Below the pieces are notes generated by a model. That model searched no databases. It was not told the origin of the DNA and saw only the letters and a program-made list of their open reading frames with translations. Positions 24,033 to 34,600 of a stretch of 64,000 nucleotides of DNA are shown here, in pieces. Origin of the DNA: Ornithodoros turicata (Eukaryota > Arthropoda > Arachnida > Ixodida > Argasidae); contig NC_088210.1 in the NCBI RefSeq assembly GCF_037126465.1, forward strand, positions 17,199,511 through 17,263,510, given 5' to 3'. The position numbers and the translations under genes were made by a program. Positions within the stretch are counted from its first letter, which is position 1; the number at the start of each line of letters is the position of its first letter.

Positions 24033-24184
24033 CAGTCAACCTGCCTTTCTGAATTTTTTTCCTTCTCTATTCAGACTTAGTACCACTGTCTTGCTAGAGC
24101 AGGAATTCATACATGCATATTCCTTAGTTAAAAACTTCCAGTAACGTATAAGTGTATTCAAAAGGTTGGAGTGTGTAAACAATG

Positions 24185-24190
24185 TTTATT
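24185..24190 (-). promoter_or_regulatory. Poly(A) signal AATAAA of B3GALT6
   Basis: AATAAA on the minus strand about 270 bases after the B3GALT6 stop. It lies only about 150 bases from the NECAP signal, so the two genes end tail-to-tail. Confidence 0.65.
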
Positions 24191-24461
24191 CAAAAAGAAA
24201 ATTGCAAAATCCTCTCAAACGCGGGTCACCTGCACCACTGCAGATGTCAGCATGACTTTTGTTGCATGTTGTTGTGACCATGGTTTTATGCATTTGTTTG
24301 TTGCTTTTCGTTTTTTGTGACATCGTCAATGAACAGCGGTGGTACCAAGAAAGACAGGCTTAGCCACATTTCGGCAATTATCTACGGAACGCGGTCCCAG
24401 TAGGTGTAAGAGTAGCGTAGAAATGATGGTTCACCAATATGTGAAGAGCAATAAGATACCT

Positions 24462-25421
24462 TCATGGTACCTTAGTGTCATTACGAATGCAGCACTGCGA
24501 CGGTCTCACGTCCCAGTTGTAAACGTACGAGTACCGTGTCCGAACTTCCATGGGGCACAGCAGCCCGTTACGCTGCAAGCTATTAAACTTCTGCTGTATC
24601 ATGTGTTCAGTCTGTTTGTGTGTCACGAGATAGGTATTGAAGCACCCTCGGGACTTGTACTCCGTGTCGAACCTGGGGTCGTGTTGTCTCGTCAGCTTTA
24701 ATGGCGACAGCCAAACACCCACAGACACGTCCTCACTCTTGTAAGCCTGGAGAAGGTTGGCGTTGGTCGCCACGTAGTGCACGATATCTGCAGATAATAC
24801 ATAGCCTCCTCCACGAGCGTATGGCAGGTAGCGGTCGCACAAAAACCACGTCTTATCCGCCCACTTTCCTTCCCGAAAGACGCGTGCATTTCCGGAAAAG
24901 AAACCCCAGTACAAGGACGTCTTCGGTCTTTGGAGCAGTTCATCCGCAATGACGTCTACTCGTGCCAAGGAGTCGTCGTCCACCTTGAGCATGTACGCGA
25001 ACCTTACATTTCCAGCTGTCCATTTAAATATTTCTAGCAGCTTCAAAGAAAGTCTGTCGTAGCTATCTTCGAAGTGCTCGAGTGTGACAAGGTCGCCGTG
25101 AGTTTCCCTTTCGTGCGCAAGACTTTCGGCATGGGGTGGTGAGAGGCCATAGGTGCCAACGAAGAACTTGTAGGATACTGTAGGTTGGCTTCGTAATCGA
25201 ACCCATGTATTACGAATAACGTGCCGGGAGCTCGATGCATTTGGCGATGACACTATTGCGACGAAGAGGAAAGTTTCTTCTTTGTCATTATCGCTTCCGA
25301 TCCAACTTTCACTGAGGGACCGAAATCCCCAGCCAATAAGAATGCCAAAGACAAAAGCGAGAAATGTGGGAACCAATTTTTTGCGGTGAAGCGTGCGTTG
25401 AAGTCTGTTTTCCCACCCCAT
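24462..25421 (-). CDS. B3GALT6: Beta-1,3-galactosyltransferase 6 (galactosyltransferase II)
   Basis: Single-exon GT31 enzyme of 319 residues (human about 329, also intronless in its coding part). It adds the second galactose to the glycosaminoglycan-protein linker in the Golgi. The layout is type II: a basic cytoplasmic tail, a membrane segment at about residues 17-33 (VPTFLAFVFGILIGWGF), then the lumenal catalytic domain. Visible family motifs are RNTWVR (70-75), the metal-binding DxD-type KVDDDS (DDD at 148-150), ARGGGYVLS (202-210) and EDVSVGVWLSP (230-240). The ATG at 25421 was chosen because the frame open upstream to 25571 encodes non-family sequence and this Met sits correctly before the anchor. 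It is head-to-head with UBE2J2. Confidence 0.96.
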   Translation of the reverse strand: MGWENRLQRTLHRKKLVPTFLAFVFGILIGWGFRSLSESWIGSDNDKEETFLFVAIVSSPNASSSRHVIRNTWVRLRSQPTVSYKFFVGTYGLSPPHAESLAHERETHGDLVTLEHFEDSYDRLSLKLLEIFKWTAGNVRFAYMLKVDDDSLARVDVIADELLQRPKTSLYWGFFSGNARVFREGKWADKTWFLCDRYLPYARGGGYVLSADIVHYVATNANLLQAYKSEDVSVGVWLSPLKLTRQHDPRFDTEYKSRGCFNTYLVTHKQTEHMIQQKFNSLQRNGLLCPMEVRTRYSYVYNWDVRPSQCCIRNDTKVP

Positions 25422-26285
25422 AAATATTATGCATAAACATTGCTCAGTTGTTATCTGACGAGATGTATGCGGAAAGCTCCTCCGCAAATCATTTCCGCTT
25501 TCATCAGTTGCTTGCCCTAAAACCTGTGCCTGATACGGTACAACTGAAAAAAAGAAAAAGACCATTCTCAAAACATAACGCGTTGAAACGTATTCTTTTA
25601 ATTAATAACTAAACAATATATGCGTTGTGACATCTGTAATATAGCTTGACTGAGTCATTTCGAATCTGGAGGCAGACGACGTTACACATCGCCCTTTAAT
25701 GGCGTCTAAAGAACATGGCGTTTGACGTCCCGTGCAAGTGTTTTTAGCCACATAATAATCGTACTAGTCGCGTATTTTTCATAAACATTTGACTGGGGAT
25801 AAGATCTCGATGTGTGGTTTGAATTCTTTACGCACCGTTGGTTGCGTGTTACGTTAGGATTTAATTATAGCGTTATCTGCTGTGCCAAAGGTATGCCCTC
25901 CACCTTTTAGTTTTATACATTGCTGAAGTCAACTGTCGTGTATGACAAGACCTGTCGTCTTCGTTCCTTGTATCCATACGGGTAACGCGCCGAATATGGA
26001 CGGTAGATACCGATAATGTCGTTTTCTTACATGAAAGTATGACGTCCACAGATTGCATGAAGTTACCGTGATCGTGGCATAGGATATGTCCTTTCCTTGA
26101 TCGCATTTCAAAAGAACACCTGCGCGGTTCGGTGAAGAACTTGACTTCTACGAGCGTGTGCATTCAACGGCATACAACTTGTAAATTTTGTAGATGAGTA
26201 CAGAAAATGTGGTTGTTCCTGGAACATACGGCACGTTTCCGTGTTCCAACTTTTTGTACTTCTTACTCCAAAGGCACCAGAAGTG
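25422..26285. promoter_or_regulatory. Shared 5' region between B3GALT6 and UBE2J2
   Basis: The two divergent start codons are 864 bases apart, so both promoters and any 5' UTR exons must lie here. UBE2J2 probably has a non-coding first exon upstream, because CAG at about 26278-26280 looks like a splice acceptor just before its ATG. No TATA box was identified with confidence. Confidence 0.45.
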
Positions 26286-29200
26286 ATGAACAAGAAGTAC
26301 AACACTGCAGCCCAAAGACTTCGTCAAGACTATCTGAGACTCGTGAGGGATCCTGTTCCATATATCATAGCACATCCACTGCCTTCCAACATCCTTGAAT
26401 GGTGACAATTTCATTATTTCAAAACAACATGCATGTCTGACTTTCTTACATGTAGCTGCCAAACGTCTAAGTTGCTTAGGCTTTCGGGAAAGGAGTATAC
26501 TATACATTGATGCTGAGGTGAAAAAAACTTCCCTTGCAGTTGTTGGTGAACAGGTCTCTGGCAGTTCTCTTTAGCATATTTGAACATATTTGAATATTTG
26601 CTCTATGTCTAGTTTAGGTCTGGCACCAATTTTAACCTTGAGGTCTACATACTTCAATGTAATTATGCAAGGTGCATCGTAATCAGTTGTTAATATGCGG
26701 CAGTCAGCTCCATAATTTCCTCAAACATTGAATAAGCGCCTCACAGCAGACCCACAAAGATAGCAAGAATAGATAATACTAGAAATACTGCAGCACCCCT
26801 ATGGGGGAGGGCTCACGTAGTGTCACGCGGTAAGTCTTCACAGCCAATATGGAAGCCGAGTGAGAGTGATGGATTACATTATCTGGCAGAGGAGGGAGAG
26901 TGGCTTCTCTGTGCCCAGCCATCCTATCTACGGCGCAGTAATATCTTGAGAGCTGGCAGACTGGATTTCTTTTCCTTCCCAAGTTGAACACGACTATTGC
27001 TAAGATAAGAGATGATCTTAGAACTGATCACCTTGGAAACGGCTTGGTAAAGGCTTTTTAGCTGGATTGTGCGTGGTGGCTTTATCAGCACATCTGTATC
27101 ACCGTCTACAAACATTTTTGTGCACCTTTCGAAAAGCTACACAGTGCTGTGGTGTGTGTCATAGCAGTGTTGCAAGGACAACACGGCGAGTACCTTCACG
27201 GAACGTGTTTTCTATCCTGGCTGATTGTCATTTCTGACGTACGTTATTGTCTTTTTTGCCAGGCATTACGTCGTACGAGGTCCCGAAGGAACGCCATACG
27301 AGGGTTCGTGAACCTTTTCACTTTCCCGAGAATCTGTGTCTGCTCTCTCTCTGTCACATTCGTACACTAAATATTTTTTTGTGTCCCCCAACAGATGGCT
27401 TGTACCACGGGAAGTTGATGTTTCCAGGGGAGTTTCCGTTCAAGCCGCCTAGCATTTTCATGATCACGCCGAGCGGAAGGTTCAAATGCAACACTCGTCT
27501 CTGCTTGAGTATATCAGACTTCCACCCGGACAGTTGGAATCCTGCCTGGTCTGTGGCAACCATCTTGACTGGCCTGCTTAGTTTCATGGTAGGTTATTCT
27601 ATACCCAGGTTGCCCAGTTTTCGGGTTTATCCGAAAAACGTACGCCGCTAAAAGTTAAAGCAATTCTAACTTATCCACAAATGCTCTGCGGCTGATACGG
27701 GTTTTACCCTGCAACGAAAGGCCCTAGATTCATGTTGTTCTGCTGACATATTCACTTTGAATTGATATTTGGTTTGTCCTACAGGTCGAAAAGAATCCGA
27801 CACTTGGTAGCATTGATACAACCGACAGAGAAGTAAGTGCCCCTCTCCACAATCATTCGTTGTTTTTTTTTTAATATCTTCAAGGGACACCAATGTTTCC
27901 ACTTGACAGTGTGTGCACCAAGTGCAGCACGCATTGTCACATGGAGTTTTTTGTATTTCGCTGGCTCTCTGTTTACATTGTTCCCACTTGCCTTTGAAAC
28001 CCCCGAATACCCTGGAATATGAACGTGCTGTTTTGAAGGTCGAGAAGGCCCTGGAATTTTCTACAGCCCTTGGTAAACCCTTGCTCTTGCATCTTTTTCG
28101 TATTCTCGAGGAGCTGCGGCACACATTCCACATATCCAGAGTCAGAACTATCGTTTTAGAATTTTTTTTTTCTTCACAGAATTCGGGGGGGAAAATCAGG
28201 GAAATAAATTCATGCTCTCAAAACGTGCAAATTGAGGTGGAAACCTGCCCAGCATTGTAAGGTTGGGGAGAAATCTGGCTTTATTTCTCAAAGCAATGCA
28301 TAACCAACATGCTTTAACCTACAGTCCTTGTTCACACAAAGCATGGTGCTGATGTGTAATGTAGTTCATCATTCATGGTGGACATACGTAATTTTGTTTT
28401 GACAAAGTAATGGATTACCTGTGTCCCTCCTTTTCGCATTCTCTCTGCTGATCAAGCATGTCCGTCACCATGGGCTGCTGTCTTCATTCACTGATAGCCT
28501 TTTCCGCACCTGATTGCAGCTTTACCACGCTTTACGTGCCTTTGGGGCGCAACATGTTTGCCGAAGCAGTCATACAGCCTTCTGTCTGGCTCCAGTGAGA
28601 TTCCAGTTGCGCAGTACTTGCAATAAAGCCACACTGTTGCCACTGCTGCAGATTAAGTCGAAGGAGCTGAAGGTGCACCAGTTCCACTTTTTTGATGCTT
28701 GACTTGTACTTCAAAGTCCGGATATCCACAGCCCAGTCCTCGGCGGACTTGTTTCGACATCCCATTTAGTTCGTTCTTTGCTACTAGCGTCCAAGTAATC
28801 CCTACTTGCGGTTTCCACGTCTCTACGTTCACCAGCATCCAGAGAGTCATGCTGTCAAGCCGCCGTTCGTTTGTTGTGCCATCTACAGCCACTCTCTCGA
28901 AACCACTCGAAAACATTCTCGCACGCTTGCAGACTTTGTCAAGAGGTGGTGCTGGATTCCGATTTCTTTCTTTTCTTTTCTCCCTTTGTCCCGAAGTGCC
29001 ATTTCACGAGTAATAATTAAGTTAAACCCGAAAACTTCAGGCTATAAACATAGAGTTGGCACTCATTGCATTCATCAGACTTCTTTTCTGTCCAGTGATT
29101 TTTAACATTCAGGATTTCCAAAGTCACGTTTGTGCAGTCCCCACGTATTCCGTCGTCAGTTGGCCTCCTTTGCATGATGTGCTCCACCTCTCTTGAAATC

Positions 29201-30201
29201 TTGGTGTGCGTTAGTTGGTCTATACAGGTCTACAGTCCTCGACAACACATTGTTGCTACCAAGGTCAAATTCAAGGTTTTTTATGTCCAGAACAGTGTGA
29301 AAGCCAGTACATCTGACTCTGGTAGTGTATTGCTTGACATAGTCTAAGTGAAAGCTCATATGCTCTGCTCCGTGTAACCTAATGCTGTCTTCACCAGAAG
29401 CGACAACTGGCAAAGGAAAGCCTCGAGTTCAACCTGAAAGACCAGGTCTTCTGCGAACTATTTCCAGACCTCGTAGAGGTGAGCTAGCTGCGATAGTTTT
29501 AGAATGACGATAGGGGACCCAGGATGCAACCAATGGAATGCACGCAGCGGCCACTCCCTATGCGCTGCTTATGGGAAAGGGTTCTTATAAAGCAGAGCGG
29601 TGTGCCTATCTTCATTGCTTACAGTGCGTCTACAGCTAACAACCGAGACAAGAAAAAGATAACAAATAAATAAAAAATTGCCTTTTGTAAACATATTCAA
29701 TCATTAGTAGTAGAAATAGTTGGTATCGCAAAACAAAACCTATCTTTGCCGCTGCCGTTGTTGTCAACGTTTTCGGCTATTTGCAGACGACACTATCGTG
29801 CAGATTCTCGCTCTGGGGGTTGAAAAATCACGCGTGTACCCGGAACCAAAAGCGTGGTTTTGGTTCCGGGCATGTTCAACGTCAACGACGACATCCCTTT
29901 GGGGCCCCCAAGGTGCTTGGGTCCCCTATGCAGAGGCTCTCTAGTTAATTATGCAAAGTTTCCCGAAGAGTGCTAAAGCTATCACGTTCCTTAGGACATA
30001 AAAGAGCAGCTTTCAAGACGCAAGGCAGTCGAAGCGGAAGCGCAAAGTGTTCTCCTGGCCGAGCGAAGCCACAGTGGTCCCAGCATGGCGGAACAAGGCT
30101 ACGGCCTCTTGGGAAGTACACTGACCAACATGTTTGTTATCGTGGGCTTTGCTGCCTTCGCGTACACGGTCAAGTACGTGTTGACCTTCAGTGCAAAGTG
30201 A
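26286..30201 (+). CDS. UBE2J2: Ubiquitin-conjugating enzyme E2 J2 (ER-anchored)
   Basis: Six coding exons: 26286-26401, 27263-27303, 27395-27588, 27785-27832, 29398-29478 and 29995-30201. They total 687 nt, or 228 residues, shorter than the roughly 259 of human UBE2J2 because the linker before the anchor is reduced. The UBC fold covers about residues 8-160. The active-site Cys is C89 in [20 protein letters not shown], and [20 protein letters not shown] is typical of the family. A C-terminal membrane anchor spans about 206-225 ([18 protein letters not shown]), placing the enzyme on the cytosolic face of the ER, where it works in ER-associated degradation. The Met at 26286 aligns with the family start. 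A dispersed repeat lies in intron 1 (26770-27005). Confidence 0.96.
26770..27005. mobile_element. Dispersed repeat D, copy 1
   Basis: It matches 50930-51150 in the same orientation, sharing AATACTGCAGC, GTGTCAC/ATACGG, GGATTACATTATCTGGC, GGCGCAGTAATAT and GTTGAACAC. It lies inside UBE2J2 intron 1. Confidence 0.7.
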
Positions 30202-30706
30202 CAAGGGGCGAAACTGTTGTTGGCACCTTCTGACCCTGTGCAAGTGCAACCTCGCTCGGAGTGTCCATTAAGAAGCTACGTATCTATTATGGGTGTCAGA
30301 GTGTCTAACAGGGATGCGTGGAAGACCCTGTTGTTGTTGATGGTGGAGAAGTTACCCCCTGGTGGATCATGAAAAGCACTAACTTGTTTCAGACAGAGAG
30401 TGCCTCTATATCGCCTGTGCGTTCTACGTGTACCACTGTACGCATCGCTTTGTCTGCACAATCTTCCTCGATGACGAAGGGTGTCATATTTTAATGTAAG
30501 GATTCGAGTTCTGTATATAAGAGAAAGTGTAGGAGTCCTGCCTTTTGTCTCTCCCTTGTTTTTGTCTCGGATAAAAAAAAAAGGAAAACACGGCACATTT
30601 GCAGTGTACCTCTGCGATGCATACTATCCCGAATTGCCTTTGAATGTGGGTTTCTTTTTGCACCGCTGTACAGAATCGGTGTCTATTACAGAGTGCAACA
30701 AAGCGA

Positions 30707-30712
30707 AATAAA
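30707..30712 (+). promoter_or_regulatory. Poly(A) signal AATAAA of UBE2J2
   Basis: First canonical plus-strand hexamer found downstream of the UBE2J2 stop, about 500 bases on. Confidence 0.6.
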
Positions 30713-30959
30713 TACAAATATTTCGTACGACCACTGTAGGTGTCAATTTTTTTCCTGCTTTGCATTTCAAAACATTGTGTTCTTGCAGAAAACAAAGATA
30801 AAAATGCACTGCTGCTTGCATACTTTAGACAGCCTTAGCAATAAAGCAATCAGTAAGTGGCGTTCTACAGAACAGGGTGACACAGGCAGAAGTGACATAA
30901 CAAAATTGTACACATCTGCTTTCCTACAGCCACTCTTTACATGCATGACAAAGATAGCC

Positions 30960-30965
30960 TTTATT
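30960..30965 (-). promoter_or_regulatory. Candidate poly(A) signal of REV1
   Basis: Minus-strand AATAAA about 660 bases after the REV1 stop. REV1 and UBE2J2 would then end tail-to-tail with about 250 bases between their signals. Confidence 0.45.
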
Positions 30966-31620
30966 TACATTATGATGCATTATAAAATTAGCACCATTCT
31001 TACCAATATAAAATGAAGGCTAATTCTTGAGGCAATATTCAGCATAAACTACTGGCTTTTGTAAGATTCTTAATGTATGCAGCTCAGCCTCAGCGTCCTA
31101 AATTCGGGGACTGATACTTGCTATATACAGAAAATGTAACTTATGCAGCCCCCTTCTTTCCCCCCCCCCCCCTTCGAATTTGCGCGCACGTACCTTTTTG
31201 TCGAGGCACCGCACGTTACACAAGGACTGCTCTACGCAAAATTCGCTGTCGTTCCTCAAATCAGTTAGTGTCATCTACAATATTGCTTAAAATCCTTATT
31301 CAATCTTATGGCCCGCTCCACAAAAAGGGCATCCCAGCATCTTAAGGAAGAGGTAGGAATCTTATTTATCAATACCACGCTCCGCATTACGCTGAATGTA
31401 AACTGCTGCATAGCCAAGGTAAAAAAAATAAACTGTACAAAATTTAAAACTATACAAAAGGTGCTCGCATGCTAAAAGGTCTGAACTTTCATAAAATAAC
31501 CAAATTCTTGCAGAATATCAACTTGCACGATATTTACGACCGCCATGTACGCATCCCTCCATTTTGAGTTGCCAGTCTGTTCAACGTGCCTTGAAAGAGA
31601 AAGGGGGGTATTTTAATACT

Positions 31621-34600
31621 CTACATAAGCTCAAGCAGCAAGTAATACCTATAAAAGAACTTGAGCAGGTGGTCCACTTTCTCCAGGTTCCTTTCGTGAA
31701 CAACTTTTGTCAACACTGCTGCCCATGCCTCGATATCCGAGTTCAGGATTTCTTTAGCGAGACGTGATATAAGGGGTCAACTCTGCTCAGACAGTATTCA
31801 TTCCACTACCTTCTCCAGAATGAATCCATTCCTTGAGGAGCTGCCTAAGTTCGTCGGACTTTGACCTTTCCTCGATGACATGGCTTATGTTGTCCACCAG
31901 TGTCACCTTCTTTGGAACGTTCGAAGATGTGGATGCAGACGTCTGAAACAGAATGCGTTTTAATCTCTCCAGGAAGTTTGGAAGTTCATTTATAATTCAA
32001 TGCGTGCTTACTAACCATATAACTTTTCAATGAACAAGAAGGCATACTCTTCTGAGGGCTGCTTTTTGGAGGCCTTCCAACTTGTCTTTGAGGGGGCTTC
32101 CTTGAGTTAACCAGAGTCAATGTAATAGACAGTGGTGTATAACAACAACATAACCATGGCTATACAGGAGCAAGCCTTACTTTGTTTGTTTGCCGTACTG
32201 CCCTCTTCCTTTGTACATTGTCAATACTTCGTTCCTTATTTCTTCAGGAAGGCTTTCAAGGACCGACTGGTCAATCTGAAGTTTGGAGCAAGTGCTATGT
32301 ATTTATTTGCAGAGGTGCCACACAGAAAAAAAAAAAAGAATATGAGCAGTACATGAGAAACGAAAGTTGGGTGACATCAAAATAATTTTATTGGTTTGAT
32401 CTGGTGCCTGCGATACCTTTGTTCATGGTAAGTTTGAGGGGAAATTCCAGCTTTTTATGTTGCCAATACAGTTCACACTCCTCAATACTGCCGCTTGCTA
32501 CAACGGTCTCCTAGGGGGTGTTCAACTATAGGCAACAACAACTTTATTTGATGCTGATGATGATTGAGGAGTTTCGTCGCCAGGGGCGACACCCTACCAC
32601 ATTGCCCGTGGTGAAAACTATGGGCACTTGTCTGTCTAGATGCGGAAAAGAGGGCTTGTTTAGTAAACTTTCTTAGCCTAAATTAGACAGCAATTGCAAT
32701 AGCTAACTTTTTTGGCATCACAATACCATGAACTACTATACTCCTCTATGTTCATACTATTTTAATTATGTTTAATATATTACCAATAATTTTTTTTCAT
32801 TTTGGTAGTTATTGACTATTTTAATTATTAAATAATAACTATGCGTTTCAACTATTTACTATAGGGTGGGAAATGTGCACCACGTACATCAACATTTACA
32901 TTTCTTATTGTGACTCACTTATGGTGTCAGCTAGAGATATGAAATTTTAATTATATTAAGTTTGGATTAATTTTGAGATAATACAGGAGTAAATTATCTA
33001 TAATTTGAAACTAGTCCCTTGACTGTGATCCTTCAAATGCCAAAGATTCCGAGGGTCTAACATAAAGCGACATGGTGTACACAAAATCCAAGGAATTTCA
33101 GTGAAACGTGTGAAGCTGGGCATTACCATTCTAAGTGCAAACTTGGCCACATAGATGAACGTTTAACATATTGCTCTTTTGGGGGTAGGACACTCTTGCA
33201 TCATGCTGAACCCTCCAATCACCCTCCAAAAAAACATATTCAGTGTTAAAATCTCATTTTCTGTACTGTCTGATACTTTACCTCACTAAACTCGGGCAGT
33301 GCCACGCTTTGACCTTGCTGACCCTGAGGCTGGTTCCTTTCCTCGGTTCTGCCCACACTTTTCGTCACTGTTGTGGCTGACATACATGGTACTGAAGGAA
33401 GGTCATCACTGGTACGCATCACTCCATCCTTAATACTGGGTTCTTGCTTCGGCCGAGGAGCTGTACTCGCTCCTACGTACTCCAGCAGTGTCCTTCTTGG
33501 GCACCCCATGGCAGGGCACTGTTCCAGCTTTCCAACTTGGATTCCAACCTAAGGAATTCTCGGTACTTTGATGGCGACCAGGATCTCTGTTACTTCAGAG
33601 ACCCTCTGATGTCTAAAATTAATGTCTAATTGATTATGTTAAATTATGTCTAATTATGTTAAATAATGTAATAAATTGTCTGAATTTCAAATTATGGTAT
33701 AAATTATGTCCTATTATGTTAAATTATGCCCAAATTATGTTATAAATTATGTCTACTTATGTTAAATTATGCCTAGATTATCTTATAAATTATGTCTGAA
33801 TTTCAAACTATGTTATAAATTATGTCTGGTTATGTTAAATTGATGTCCAAATTAATTCCACTCTCCGCAGACTTACCCCTCTGATGTCTTCAGGGATCAG
33901 GGATAACTGAGCTGCTAAATTGCAGCACTCCTTTGCAATTACGCTAGCATCATCTGTCGCCGTCAGCAGGTTAGCAGACTTGGCAATGTTGTCACACGAG
34001 CCATGTCCCATAAACTTTGCTGGTTCAATTGGTGCCTCTTTAGAACGTACCTGAGAGCGGTTGTGTAAAAGAACGATGCAGTCCAGCCTGCGATTTCATT
34101 CTGTCGCATGTCAACCAAGCAACCAACCTTGAGCTTTAATGTAATAGTGCGTCCCCGAACTTTCGCTTCATGAAGGCGCTTCTCTACTTCTTTGGAAAGT
34201 TGAGCGATGAAGCTGTTCATGTCGTCTTCCTGTTTGCATGAGTACAAAACGTTCATACAAATATGATCCCAATGGCGAAGCTCAGGAATTATAATGTACG
34301 AAACAAAGAAACAAGCAATGTGCAGACAGAGAACTCAGCTTCACCTGTAAACTTATAGTAACAGGGGATGTTCTCACCTGTGTAAATCGAATTCCATAGT
34401 TCACCTCTGCAGAAACAGACTTTCTCACTTTATGTTGCTGCAGAGTTCTTTTGTCAATTCCCCTTGCATGCTCATACAAGCATGTCCCAGTCTTGACTCC
34501 AAATTTCGATCTCAAGGACTCCAAGGAGAATGCCTGAAGCTGCTCACATGTTTCAACGTGTAGTTTGGAAAGCTCAGATTGCAATTTGTAGCCGACCCCT

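Noticed and set aside
25422..25571. N-terminal extension of B3GALT6 in the same frame
   Set aside because: The family start and anchor fit the Met at 25421. The extension has no family similarity and includes a poorly coding run.
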